Of a DNA stretch of 64,000 nt, positions 26,113 through 36,247 are shown piece by piece. The stretch's first letter is position 1. Each line of letters begins with the position of its first letter. The stretch lies in the NCBI RefSeq assembly GCF_049977365.1, contig NZ_JBNGEN010000003.1:124001-188000 (forward strand), in the 5' to 3' direction. The notes under the pieces are model-generated. The model was given only the letters and a program-made list of their open reading frames with translations, was not told where the DNA came from and did no database searches. Source of the stretch: Brachymonas sp049977365. Its GTDB lineage: Bacteria > Pseudomonadota > Gammaproteobacteria > Burkholderiales > Burkholderiaceae_C. The translations under genes and the position numbers were made by a program.

Positions 26113-27449
26113 CCACCGCTGCGCCCGGGCAAGCTGCCTCTCTCGGTTCGCGCGTCAAGGAGCGCCTGCGCCAGCTCTGGCCCCACGAGCTGCCGTTCGG
26201 CCATCTCCACCGCGACCAGGACGGCATTCCCGTGCGCATGCCCGAGGCCGGCTACGGACGCAGCCGCACCACGCACCTGTCGGTGTCGCGGCTCGGCATC
26301 GACGCCGCGCTGCTGTGGGTGATCGTGGGCCTGCTGCTCTGGGGAATGGTCATGGTCTACTCGGCCTCCATTGCCATGCCGGACAACCCGCGCTTTGCCA
26401 ACTACACCTCCACGCACTTCCTGTCGCGCCACATGTTCTCGCTGCTCATGGGCACGGTGGCGGCGCTGCTGGCGTTCCAGGTGCCCATGAGCGTCTGGGA
26501 GAAGTGGGCACCCTGGCTGTTTCTGGTTTCGATCCTGCTGCTTGTCGCCGTGCTGGTGCCGGGCATCGGCAAGGGGGTGAACGGCGCACGGCGCTGGATC
26601 GCCCTCGGCATCATGAATTTCCAGCCTTCCGAGCTCGCCAAGTTCTCGGTCCTGATGTATGCGGCCGACTACATCCGCCGCAAGATGGACGTGCAGGAGC
26701 GCGAGCGGCACATGGGGGATGTGGAGCGCTTCGTGCGGGCCGTGGCGCCCATGGCCTTCGCCGTGGGCATCGTGGGCGTGCTGCTGCTGGCCGAGCCGGA
26801 CATGGGAGCCTTTCTCGTGATCGCCGTGGTGGCCATGGGCATCCTCTTTCTCGGGGGCGTCAATGCCCGCATGTTCTTCCTGATCGCGGCCATCCTTGTC
26901 GGGGTGTTCGCGCTCATGATCGCCACCTCTCCCTGGCGACGCGAGCGGGTGTTTGCCTATCTTGACCCCTGGTCGCTCGACCACGCCATGGGCAAGGGCT
27001 ACCAGCTCTCGCACGCCCTCATCGCCGTGGGGCGGGGCGAGCTGTTCGGGCGCGGCCTGGGCAGCAGCGTCGAGAAGCTGCACTGGCTGCCCGAGGCACA
27101 CACCGACTTTCTGATGGCCGTGATCGGCGAGGAATTCGGGTTCGTGGGCATCGTGTTCCTGATCGTGGTGTTCTTCTGGCTCACGCGCCGCATCGTGGAG
27201 ATCGGGCGGCAGGCCATCGCGCTCGACCGCACCTTCGCCGGACTGGTGGCCCAGGGCGTCGGGCTCTGGATGGGCTTCCAGGCCCTCATCAACATCGGCG
27301 TGAACCTCGGCGCGCTGCCCACCAAGGGACTGACGCTGCCGCTCATGAGCTATGGCGGCTCGGCCGTGCTCATGAACCTCATCGCGCTCGCGGTGGTGCT
27401 GCGCATCGACTATGAAAACCGCACCCTCATGAAAGGAGGTGCCGTGTGA
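26109..27449 (+). CDS. ftsW: SEDS peptidoglycan polymerase FtsW
   Basis: Septal glycosyltransferase that works with FtsI. The 446-residue protein has a ~65-residue hydrophilic N-terminal extension followed by about ten TM segments. SEDS signatures include MVMVYSASIAMPDNP, NGARRWIALGIMNFQPSELAK, GLLLWGMV, AEPDMGAFLV, the extracellular loop AHTDFLMAVIGEEFGFVG, and TKGLTLPLMSYGGSAVLMN. ATG 26109 overlaps the murD stop. Between murD and murG it is clearly FtsW rather than RodA. Confidence 0.96.
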   Translation: MTTAAPGQAASLGSRVKERLRQLWPHELPFGHLHRDQDGIPVRMPEAGYGRSRTTHLSVSRLGIDAALLWVIVGLLLWGMVMVYSASIAMPDNPRFANYTSTHFLSRHMFSLLMGTVAALLAFQVPMSVWEKWAPWLFLVSILLLVAVLVPGIGKGVNGARRWIALGIMNFQPSELAKFSVLMYAADYIRRKMDVQERERHMGDVERFVRAVAPMAFAVGIVGVLLLAEPDMGAFLVIAVVAMGILFLGGVNARMFFLIAAILVGVFALMIATSPWRRERVFAYLDPWSLDHAMGKGYQLSHALIAVGRGELFGRGLGSSVEKLHWLPEAHTDFLMAVIGEEFGFVGIVFLIVVFFWLTRRIVEIGRQAIALDRTFAGLVAQGVGLWMGFQALINIGVNLGALPTKGLTLPLMSYGGSAVLMNLIALAVVLRIDYENRTLMKGGAV

Positions 27450-28567
27450 ACGCACCCGTACCTTCCCCCGCCCGGACGCGCACGGCGCTGGTCATGGCCG
27501 GCGGCACCGGCGGGCATATCTTTCCGGGCCTCGCCGTCGCCGAAGCGCTGCGCGCACGCGGCTGGACCGTGCACTGGCTCGGTGGCCCCGACAGCATGGA
27601 AAGCCGGCTCGTGCCCGCGCGCGGATTTGCCTTTGAAACCGTCGCCTTCGGCGGCGTGCGGGGCAAGGGTCTGGGCACGCTGCTGCGCCTGCCCCTGCGG
27701 CTGCTGCACGCCATCTCGGCAAGCCGTGCCGTGCTGCGCCGCGTCCGGCCCGACGTGGTTATCGGCCTCGGAGGCTACATCACGGCGCCGGCCGGCGTGG
27801 CCGCCGCCCTGCAGGGCACGCCGGTGGTGCTGCACGAGCAGAATTCCGTTCCCGGCATGGCCAACCGCCTGCTGGCGCGGGTGGCACGGCGCGTGTTCAC
27901 AGCGTTCCCTGATGTGCTTGCGGCCACGGCTTCCGCCCCCGAAGGGCGGCAGGGCAAGGTGCAGTGGGTGGGCAACCCCCTGCGCGAGCCGTTCCTGCAC
28001 CAGCCGGCTCCTGCCGCGCGCTTTGCCGGTCGCACCGGGCCGCTCAAGCTGCTGGTGGTCGGGGGCAGCCTGGGCGCCAAGGCTCTCAACGACACCGTGC
28101 CGCTCGCGCTCGCGCGCATCGATGCAGCCCACCGTCCGCTGGTGGCGCACCAGAGCGGCGCCCGGCAGATCGACGCGCTGCGTGCTGCCTATGAGGCTGC
28201 CGGCGTCGAGGCGGCGCTGCTGCCCTTCATCGACGACACGGCCCAGGCCTATGCCGAGGCCGACGTGATCGTCTGCCGTGCCGGGGCAAGCACCGTGACC
28301 GAAATTGCTGCCGTGGGCGCAGCGGCCGTCTTCGTGCCGTTTCCGCACGCGGTGGATGACCACCAGACCACCAACGCCCGCTATCTCGTGGATCAGGGCG
28401 GGGGCTGGCTGGTGCCCCAGGACCGGCTCACGCCCGAGTGGCTGGCCGGATTTCTGACAGACGTGACCCGCGACCAGCTGCTGGAGCGGGCCCAGAAGGC
28501 CAAGAACATGGAAAAACTGCATGCCACCGATTGCGTGGTGGCTGCCTGCGAGGAGCTCACTGCATGA
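27446..28567 (+). CDS. murG: UDP-GlcNAc:lipid I GlcNAc transferase MurG
   Basis: Makes lipid II on the cytoplasmic membrane face. 373 residues; GT28/GT-B fold with the first glycine-rich loop AGGTGGHIFPGLAVA, GLGGYITAPAGVAAAL, HEQNSVPGMANRLLA, and the second glycine-rich loop VVGGSLGAKALND. The donor site CRAGASTVTEIAAVG is intact. GTG 27446 overlaps the ftsW stop, with AAAGGAGG directly upstream (27431-27438), the best Shine-Dalgarno in this stretch. Confidence 0.97.
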   Translation: MNAPVPSPARTRTALVMAGGTGGHIFPGLAVAEALRARGWTVHWLGGPDSMESRLVPARGFAFETVAFGGVRGKGLGTLLRLPLRLLHAISASRAVLRRVRPDVVIGLGGYITAPAGVAAALQGTPVVLHEQNSVPGMANRLLARVARRVFTAFPDVLAATASAPEGRQGKVQWVGNPLREPFLHQPAPAARFAGRTGPLKLLVVGGSLGAKALNDTVPLALARIDAAHRPLVAHQSGARQIDALRAAYEAAGVEAALLPFIDDTAQAYAEADVIVCRAGASTVTEIAAVGAAAVFVPFPHAVDDHQTTNARYLVDQGGGWLVPQDRLTPEWLAGFLTDVTRDQLLERAQKAKNMEKLHATDCVVAACEELTA

Positions 28568-29982
28568 AACACGCCGTCAAGCACATTCACTTCGTGGGGA
28601 TCGGGGGCTCGGGCATGAGCGGCATTGCCGAAGTGCTGCTCAACCTCGGCTACACCGTCTCCGGTTCCGACCTGGCGGACAACGCCACCACGCGCCGCCT
28701 GGCTTCGCTGGGCATCCACACCTATGTGGGCCATGCGGCCGAGCACATTGCCGGAGCCGATGCCGTGGTCACCTCCACGGCGGTCAAGGCCGACAACCCC
28801 GAAGTCGTGGCAGCCCGCGAGCGCCGCGTGCCGGTGGTGCCCCGTGCCATCATGCTTGCCGAACTCATGCGGCTGCGCAAGGGCATCGCCATCGCCGGCA
28901 CCCACGGCAAGACCACCACCACCAGCCTGGTGGCCAGCGTGCTGGCCGAGGCCGGGCTCGACCCCACCTTCGTCATCGGTGGCCGCCTCAACAGTGCGGG
29001 CGCCAATGCGCGCCTGGGCAGCGGCGACTACATCGTGGCCGAGGCCGACGAGTCCGACGCCTCCTTCCTCAACCTCTCGCCCATCATGGCCGTCGTCACC
29101 AACATCGACGCCGACCACATGGACACCTACGGGCACAGCTTCGCCAACCTCAAGAAGGCCTTCGTCGACTTCCTGCACCGCATGCCGTTCTACGGACGCG
29201 CCATGCTGTGCATCGACAGCCCGGCCGTGCGCGAGATCGTGCCCCAGGTGACCTGCCCCGTCACCACCTACGGCATGGCGGTCGATGCCCATATCCGCGC
29301 CATCAACGTGCGTGCCGAGGGCAGCCAGATGCACTTCACCGTGCTGCGCCGCAACGAGGACGGCACCTCCTATGCCCCCGATCTCGACGTGCGCCTCAAC
29401 CTGGCGGGCGTGCACAACGTGCTCAATGCGCTCGCGGCCATCGGCGTGGCCCATGCGCTCGCGATTCCCGATGCCGCCCTGCTCAAGGCGCTGGCCGAGT
29501 TCAAGGGGGTGGGGCGCCGCTTCCAGCACTACGGCCCGCTGGCCAGCAGCGACGGGGGCAGCTTCCTCGTCATCGACGACTACGGCCATCACCCGGTCGA
29601 AATGGCTGCCACCATTGCCGCTGCGCGCGGAGCCTACCCGGGGCGCCGCCTCGTGCTGGCGTTCCAGCCGCACCGCTACACCCGGACCCGGGACTGCTTC
29701 GAAGACTTCCTCAAGGTGCTCGGGCAGGCCGACATGGTGCTGCTGGCCGATGTCTACGCCGCAGGCGAGGAGCCCATCGTGGCCGCCGACGGCCGGGCGC
29801 TCATGCGGGGCCTGCGGGTCGCGGGGCAGGTCGAGCCGGTGTTCGTCGAGCACATCGCCGACATGCCCGACACCATCCGCCGCGTGGCGCGCGATGGCGA
29901 CGTGGTGCTCTGCATGGGAGCGGGCTCCATCGGCAGCGTGCCGGCCCGTCTCGTGGCACTCAATGAAGAAAAGGCAGCCTGA
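28564..29982 (+). CDS. murC: UDP-MurNAc-L-alanine ligase MurC
   Basis: First amino acid ligase of the pathway, adding L-Ala to UDP-MurNAc. 472 residues with IHFVGIGGSGMSGIAEVL at the N terminus, ATP loop AGTHGKTTTTSLVA, VAEADESDASFLNL, NIDADHMDTYGHSF and DDYGHHPVEMAAT. ATG 28564 overlaps the murG stop by 4 nt. The ddlB gene starts 2 nt after its stop. Confidence 0.97.
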   Translation: MKHAVKHIHFVGIGGSGMSGIAEVLLNLGYTVSGSDLADNATTRRLASLGIHTYVGHAAEHIAGADAVVTSTAVKADNPEVVAARERRVPVVPRAIMLAELMRLRKGIAIAGTHGKTTTTSLVASVLAEAGLDPTFVIGGRLNSAGANARLGSGDYIVAEADESDASFLNLSPIMAVVTNIDADHMDTYGHSFANLKKAFVDFLHRMPFYGRAMLCIDSPAVREIVPQVTCPVTTYGMAVDAHIRAINVRAEGSQMHFTVLRRNEDGTSYAPDLDVRLNLAGVHNVLNALAAIGVAHALAIPDAALLKALAEFKGVGRRFQHYGPLASSDGGSFLVIDDYGHHPVEMAATIAAARGAYPGRRLVLAFQPHRYTRTRDCFEDFLKVLGQADMVLLADVYAAGEEPIVAADGRALMRGLRVAGQVEPVFVEHIADMPDTIRRVARDGDVVLCMGAGSIGSVPARLVALNEEKAA

Positions 29983-29984
29983 TC

Positions 29985-30995
29985 ATGTCCCTGCAACGTA
30001 CCGTGTCCCTTCCCGTCATCCAGCCCGCAGCGCTCGGCAAGGTCGCCGTGCTCATGGGCGGGCGCTCCGCCGAGCGTGACATCTCCCTCATGTCGGGGCA
30101 GGGCGTGCTCGGCGCCCTGCGCAGCCGGGGTGTCGATGCCCATCCCTTCGATCCGGCCGAGCGAGACCTTGCCGACCTGCGCCGCGAAGGCTTCCAGCGC
30201 TGCTTCATCGCCCTGCATGGCCGCTATGGCGAGGATGGCACCGTGCAGGGAGCGCTCGAACTCCTGGGCATCCCCTACACCGGCCCCGGCGTCATGGCCT
30301 CGGCGGTGGGCATGGACAAGATCATGTCCAAGCGCATCTGGATCGCCGAGGAGCTCTCCACGCCCCGCTACCTGCAGTCCCCTTCGCGCCAGCTCGCCGG
30401 TGAGGCCGAGCGCAGCGCCTTCGTGCGCCAGGCCATCGAGCGCCTTGGGCTGCCGATGATCGTCAAGGCCCCGCACGAGGGGTCGTCCATCGGGGTGTTC
30501 AAGGTGCACACCGCCGAGGAGGCCTACGAGGCTGCAGCCAAGGTCGCCCACATGGACGGCGCCGTGCTGTGCGAGAACCTCATCGTGGGCGAGGAGCTGA
30601 CCTGCCCGGTGATCGGCACCGGCAGCCAGGCCCGTGCCCTGCCGGTGGTGCGCATCGTCGCTCCCGACGGCAACTACGACTACCAGCAGAAGTATTTCAC
30701 CGACGACGTGCGCTACCTCTGCCCGAGCGATCTGCCGCCCGAGCAGGAGGCCGCCATCCAGGACATGGCCGTCAAGGCCTACCAGGCGCTGGGCTGCCGG
30801 GGCTGGAGCCGTGTGGACGTGATGGTGCGCGGCAGCGACAGCCAGCCCTTCCTGCTGGAGATCAACACCGCACCCGGCATGACCAGCCACTCCCTCGTGC
30901 CCATGTCGGCGCGCGTGTCCGGCATCCCCTATGACGAGCTCTGCCTGCAGATCCTCGCCTCGGCCAGCCTCGACAGCGGGGCCATCGCGCCCTGA
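29985..30995 (+). CDS. ddlB: D-alanine-D-alanine ligase
   Basis: Makes the D-Ala-D-Ala used by MurF. 336-residue ATP-grasp enzyme with VLMGGRSAERDISLMSG, the omega-loop region GRYGEDGTVQGALELLGIP, VKAPHEGSSIGVFK and the metal site FLLEINTAPGMTSHSLVP. It contains a short N-terminal extension before LGKVAVLMGG. Position between murC and ftsQ is the standard dcw order, so this is the DdlB paralogue. Confidence 0.96.
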   Translation: MSLQRTVSLPVIQPAALGKVAVLMGGRSAERDISLMSGQGVLGALRSRGVDAHPFDPAERDLADLRREGFQRCFIALHGRYGEDGTVQGALELLGIPYTGPGVMASAVGMDKIMSKRIWIAEELSTPRYLQSPSRQLAGEAERSAFVRQAIERLGLPMIVKAPHEGSSIGVFKVHTAEEAYEAAAKVAHMDGAVLCENLIVGEELTCPVIGTGSQARALPVVRIVAPDGNYDYQQKYFTDDVRYLCPSDLPPEQEAAIQDMAVKAYQALGCRGWSRVDVMVRGSDSQPFLLEINTAPGMTSHSLVPMSARVSGIPYDELCLQILASASLDSGAIAP

Positions 30996-31020
30996 TGCCA
31001 TTCCCTTCACGGTTGCCTGC

Positions 31021-31866
31021 ATGACCCGCACCCCTTCGCCCTCCGCTCCCGTGTCCAGCCCCGTGGACGCCCGCCTGATGAACGCAGCCGCCTCGCTGCT
31101 CATCGGGCTGGTGGTCGTGGGCGCGCTCGGCGTGGCGGGCTGGCGTCTCATGCGGCTGCCCGTGTTCTCGCTCACCGGCATCGAAGTCACGGGTGACACC
31201 GAGCACAGCACTGCGGCGGCCGTGCGCAACCAGGTGCTGCCGCAACTGCGGGGCAATTTCTTCACCATCCGGCTCGAAGACGTGCAGTCGGCCTTCCAGT
31301 CCCTGCCGTGGGTGCGTGCCGCCGTGGTGAGGCGCGAGTTCCCCAACCGGCTCGCCGTGCGCATCCAGGAGCAGAAGGAAGCAGCCTTCTGGGGCGACGA
31401 CGAGGAGGGCTACCGCCTCCTCAACGAGCAGGGCGACATCTTCGATGCCGACCCCGACGAGGCCTCCAGCCAGAACCTGCCCGAGCTCGCAGGACCGGAC
31501 GCCGAATCGGCTGCCGTGCTCGCCATGTACCGGCGGCTCAACCCTGTCCTCGCTCCGCTGCATGCCGAGGCCAAGGGGCTGCGGCTCGACCGCCGTGGCT
31601 ACTGGACCCTGAGCGTGGGCGACGCCACACAGATCAACCTCGGGTCGGGCACGCCCGAGGAGCTCACGGCACGGCTGGCTCAGTTCGTGCTCACCATCCC
31701 GCCGGTGGCCGCGCGCTACGGGCGGGTGTTTTCCGACGTGGAATACGCCGACTTGCGCTACAAGACCGGCTACGCCATCCGACTCAAGGGCATCGGTACG
31801 CTGGACAGCTCCACCCCCCAGCCCCCCGGCGTTCCGCCCGTCCCGGGCAAGAAAGCGAAGACGTAA
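31021..31866 (+). CDS. ftsQ: Cell division protein FtsQ
   Basis: Bitopic divisome scaffold of 281 residues: cytoplasmic tail (1-~22), TM (~23-42, AASLLIGLVVVGALGVAGW), then the POTRA domain starting FSLTGIEVTGD and running through WVRAAVVRREFPNRLAVRI, and the beta domain with QEQKEAAFWGDDEEG and YVD-like strands near the end (YADLRYKTGYAIRLKG). ATG 31021 gives the normal length. It is followed 3 nt later by ftsA. Confidence 0.94.
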   Translation: MTRTPSPSAPVSSPVDARLMNAAASLLIGLVVVGALGVAGWRLMRLPVFSLTGIEVTGDTEHSTAAAVRNQVLPQLRGNFFTIRLEDVQSAFQSLPWVRAAVVRREFPNRLAVRIQEQKEAAFWGDDEEGYRLLNEQGDIFDADPDEASSQNLPELAGPDAESAAVLAMYRRLNPVLAPLHAEAKGLRLDRRGYWTLSVGDATQINLGSGTPEELTARLAQFVLTIPPVAARYGRVFSDVEYADLRYKTGYAIRLKGIGTLDSSTPQPPGVPPVPGKKAKT

Positions 31867-31869
31867 ACC

Positions 31870-33105
31870 ATGGCTAAAGAACTCAAGGATCTCGTCGTAG
31901 GCCTCGACATCGGCACCAGCAAGATCATGGTGGTCGTGGCCGAGGTATTGCCCGATGGCGCCCTCAAGGTGCTCGGCATGGGCATTGCGCCGAGCAACGG
32001 CATGAAGCGCGGCGTGGTCGTCAACATCGAGGCCTGCGTGCAGAGCATCCAGCAGGCTGTGCGCGAAGCCGAGATGATGGCCGCGTGCAAGATCACGCGC
32101 GTGATCACCGGCATCACCGGCAGCCACATCCGCGGCCGCAACTCGGTCGGCATGGTGGCCGTGCGCGACCACGACGTCTCCCCCTCCGATGTGGCCAAGG
32201 TGCTCGAAACGGCACGGGCCATCAACATCAGCACCGACCAGCGGCTGCTGCTCATCGAGCCGCAGGAATTCGTGATCGACGGGCAGGAGGTCAAGGAGCC
32301 GATCGGCATGAGCGGCATCCGGCTGGAGGCCAAGGTCCACATCGTCACCTGCGCGCAGAGCGCGGCCGAGAACATCCTCAAGTGCGTGCGGCGCTGTGGG
32401 CTGGAGGTGGACCACCTCATGATCAATCCGCTCGCCAGCAGCCTCTCGGTGCTCACCCAGGACGAGCGCGAACTCGGCGTGGTGCTGGTCGACATTGGTG
32501 CGGGCACCACCGACATTGCCGTCTTTGCCGGCGGCGCCATCCGCCACACGGCCGTGCTGCCGGTGGCAGGCGAACTCATCACCAGCGACATCGCCATGGC
32601 GCTGCGCACCCCGACCGAGGATGCCGAGGACATCAAGCTGCAGAACGGCTGTGCCAAGCAGCTCCTCGCCGATCCCGAAACCCACATCGAGGTGGCCAGC
32701 CTCAGTGGCCGTCCGCCGCGCCTGCTCAGCAAGCAGGTGCTCGCCGGCGTGATCGAGCCCCGCGTGGAGGAAATCTTCTCCCTCGTGCAAAAGGAAGTGC
32801 AGGCTTCCGGCTTCGAGCACCTGGTGTCCTCCGGCGTGGTCATCACCGGCGGCAGCGCCATGATGCCGGGCATGGTCGAGCTGGGCGAGGACATCTTTCT
32901 CAAGCCGGTGCGCATCGGCACGCCCAACTACGACGGCGCCCTGGCGGACATGGTCACGCAGGCCCGTGCCTCCGTCGTCATGGGCATGCTCGAAGACGCC
33001 CGCCAGACCTTGCAGCGTGGCGGCTACCCCGCCAGCCGCAAGAGCGACTCGACCGTCAAGGGATGGTTCGGGCGCATCCGGGATTTCATCGTGGGGAACT
33101 TCTGA
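31870..33105 (+). CDS. ftsA: Cell division protein FtsA
   Basis: Actin-like ATPase that tethers FtsZ to the membrane. 411 residues with the phosphate-1 loop VGLDIGTSKIMVVVAE, the SHS2/1C domain (IRGRNSVGMVAVRDHDVSP), phosphate-2 VLVDIGAGTTDIAVF, and the adenosine motif ITGGSAMMPGM. The C-terminal amphipathic membrane-targeting helix GWFGRIRDFIVGNF is intact. A 265-bp gap separates it from ftsZ. Confidence 0.97.
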   Translation: MAKELKDLVVGLDIGTSKIMVVVAEVLPDGALKVLGMGIAPSNGMKRGVVVNIEACVQSIQQAVREAEMMAACKITRVITGITGSHIRGRNSVGMVAVRDHDVSPSDVAKVLETARAINISTDQRLLLIEPQEFVIDGQEVKEPIGMSGIRLEAKVHIVTCAQSAAENILKCVRRCGLEVDHLMINPLASSLSVLTQDERELGVVLVDIGAGTTDIAVFAGGAIRHTAVLPVAGELITSDIAMALRTPTEDAEDIKLQNGCAKQLLADPETHIEVASLSGRPPRLLSKQVLAGVIEPRVEEIFSLVQKEVQASGFEHLVSSGVVITGGSAMMPGMVELGEDIFLKPVRIGTPNYDGALADMVTQARASVVMGMLEDARQTLQRGGYPASRKSDSTVKGWFGRIRDFIVGNF

Positions 33106-33370
33106 TGCGCACACCGTGCCCTGTCGGCTTCCCCCTCCCTCACGTTCACGCCTCCGTGCCGCCATGCGGCCGCGGGTGCATGCGTCACACACGACGCGGA
33201 AAGGAGCAGCCATTGTTCATACGCTGACCGCCGGCCGGCTCCTGCCCGCATGTCCGCCCTCTGGCGGGAAGCGGGTCCAGGGCCACTGACCCGGCATACC
33301 CCTTCACAGAGTTTTCTTTTTTCCCTACAGGCATTTTTTCCCCGATTCATTGCAGAGCAAGGAGAGCATG
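33106..33370 (+). promoter_or_regulatory. ftsA-ftsZ spacer with hairpin and ftsZ Shine-Dalgarno
   Basis: A 265-bp non-coding spacer, the longest inside the cluster. It holds a small GC hairpin, CCGCC-CTCT-GGCGG (33254-33267), with no T-run, an A/T-rich block at 33307-33350, and AAGGAG (33359-33364) 6 nt before ATG 33371. It is a reasonable place for an ftsZ-specific promoter but no clear -35/-10 pair was found. Confidence 0.4.
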
Positions 33371-34621
<1,251 letters not shown>

Positions 34622-34798
34622 GGCCGAGGCAGCGCACGTCTTCCGGCGGCGCTGCACCCTCTGTGCCGTGCTCCCGGCTCCTCCATGCGGAGTCGGGGTG
34701 TCGGCAGTCCCCGCCGTGCGTCCTGTGGGATGCGCCGGGGCCATCTCCTGTGCCTGATGCCTTGGGGGCAATGGGCACGGGAGACCTTGCTCTCCTTC

Positions 34799-34836
34799 GG
34801 ACACGCAGGTTCTGCCTGCCTGTGTGTCCGCCTTTT
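34799..34836 (+). terminator. Probable terminator of the dcw cluster
   Basis: GGACACGCAGG (34799-34809) pairs with CCTGTGTGTCC (34819-34829) through 11 bp including one G-U, with a 9-nt loop, followed by GCCTTTTC. It lies in the 378-bp ftsZ-lpxC gap, separating the two transcription units. Nothing else supported is seen in that gap except the lpxC promoter. Confidence 0.6.
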
Positions 34837-34987
34837 CATTGCGCTGGCCTGTCCGGTCGAGTGTCCTGTCGGGCACTTGCGGGCAGGACAGCCGGTCCGC
34901 AGGATGGGATGCACCCACCACCCGGTGTGCCCGTCTGCGGCGCAGGGGATCCGCCCGGTCTTCGGGTGGCCATCTGCCAGCCCCTTC

Positions 34988-34993
34988 TACAAT
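34988..34993 (+). promoter_or_regulatory. -10 TACAAT directly before lpxC
   Basis: TACAAT ends 6 nt before the lpxC ATG, so the predicted transcription start is the A of the ATG (leaderless). The -35 region is poor. Confidence 0.45.
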
Positions 34994-34999
34994 CGACCC

Positions 35000-35920
35000 A
35001 TGCTTGAACAACGCACCATCCAGACCCTGACCAAGGCGGTCGGCGTGGGCCTGCACAGCGGGCTGCGGGTCGAACTCACCCTGCGCCCGGCCCCGATCGA
35101 CACCGGCATCGTGTTCCGTCGCGTCGATCTGCCCGAGCCGGTCGAGATTCCGGTATCGGCCGAGGCCGTGACCGACACCCGCATGGCATCGACCATCTCG
35201 GCGGGCGGCGTCAAGGTGCACACCGTGGAACACCTCATGTCGGCCTGCGCGGGGCTGGGGCTCGACAACCTCTACATCGACATCACGGCCGAGGAAGTGC
35301 CCATACTCGATGGGTCGGCCTCGTCTTTCGTGTACCTGCTGCAGAGCGCCGGCATCGTCAAGCAGCGCGCAGCCAAGAAGTTCATCCGCGTCACCCGGCC
35401 GGTGGAGGTGCGCGAGGGCGAGGGGGCCCAGGGCAAGTGGGCACGGCTCGATCCCTTCCACGGCTACAAGCTGCGCTTCGAGATCGATTTTGCCCATCCG
35501 GCGGTCGATGCCACGGGCCAGAGCGTCGAGTTCGACCTGTCCACGGGGGTCTACACGCGCGACATTGCCCGTGCCCGCACCTTCGGCTTCACCCGCGATG
35601 TGGAGATGATGCGCAACCATGGCCTCGCCATCGGCGGGAGTCTCGACAACGCCATCGTGATGGACGACTACCGCGTGCTCAATGCCGACGGGCTGCGCTA
35701 CGACGACGAATTCGTCAAGCACAAGATTCTGGACGCCATGGGCGACCTGTACCTCGTCGGCCACCCCCTGCTGGCGGCCTACAGCGCCTACCGCAGCGGC
35801 CATGCCCTCAACAACCTGCTGCTGCGCGCCCTGCTCAAGGAAGGGGCCTACGAGATCGTCACTTTCGAGCATGCTCGCCAGGCCCCCAAGGGCTTTGCCG
35901 ATCTGGCCATGCAGTGGTGA
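35000..35920 (+). CDS. lpxC: UDP-3-O-acyl-N-acetylglucosamine deacetylase
   Basis: Zinc-dependent committed step of lipid A synthesis. 306 residues, the normal size. Metal and catalytic motifs: VEHLMSACAG (His), FVKHKILDAMGDLYL (HKxxD) and SGHALNNLLLRALL (His). The N terminus MLEQRTIQTLTKAVGVGLHSG is the family start and fixes ATG 35000, excluding the longer upstream open frame. It has no Shine-Dalgarno; TACAAT is 6 nt upstream. It closes the cell-envelope block. Confidence 0.97.
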   Translation: MLEQRTIQTLTKAVGVGLHSGLRVELTLRPAPIDTGIVFRRVDLPEPVEIPVSAEAVTDTRMASTISAGGVKVHTVEHLMSACAGLGLDNLYIDITAEEVPILDGSASSFVYLLQSAGIVKQRAAKKFIRVTRPVEVREGEGAQGKWARLDPFHGYKLRFEIDFAHPAVDATGQSVEFDLSTGVYTRDIARARTFGFTRDVEMMRNHGLAIGGSLDNAIVMDDYRVLNADGLRYDDEFVKHKILDAMGDLYLVGHPLLAAYSAYRSGHALNNLLLRALLKEGAYEIVTFEHARQAPKGFADLAMQW

Positions 35921-35989
35921 GGCGGCAGGCCTGTCTGCCCCCTTTCCGTCGATCCGCGCGCATCTTCCTCCGGTCTGGCATCGCATCCC

Positions 35990-36163
35990 ATGGGCATCGT
36001 CCGCTTTCTGCTGTTTTTCATGCTGGTGCTGAGTGCCGGCACCATGGGGCTGGGCCTGCTCACCGGGCAGGTGCGCTTCCTGCGGCAGGGCCAGCGCCTG
36101 TTCCAGTGGACGCTGGTGGTGCTGGCGCTTTTCTTTGCCGTGCTGGTGGCCCAGCATCTGTAA
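35990..36163 (+). CDS. Small two-TM hypothetical protein
   Basis: A 57-codon ORF: MGIVRFLLFFMLVLSAGTMG..., with two hydrophobic segments (about residues 4-23 and 39-55) separated by a basic loop containing FLRQGQRLFQW. The composition (in-frame hydrophobic segments, positive-inside loop) is that of a real membrane protein, not a random ORF. It lies 69 bp downstream of lpxC on the same strand, before convergent ruvC. No function can be assigned. Confidence 0.6.
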   Translation: MGIVRFLLFFMLVLSAGTMGLGLLTGQVRFLRQGQRLFQWTLVVLALFFAVLVAQHL

Positions 36164-36247
36164 GTTCGCACGCAGCCCATCGCCGGCCGTGACCAGCGGT
36201 GCAGAGCGTGACTGCGGAAGGGGGCGTCCTGGCACGCCGCGCAGGCT

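Noticed and set aside
33254..33267. Hairpin between ftsA and ftsZ as a terminator
   Set aside because: The stem is only 5 bp and no T-run follows.
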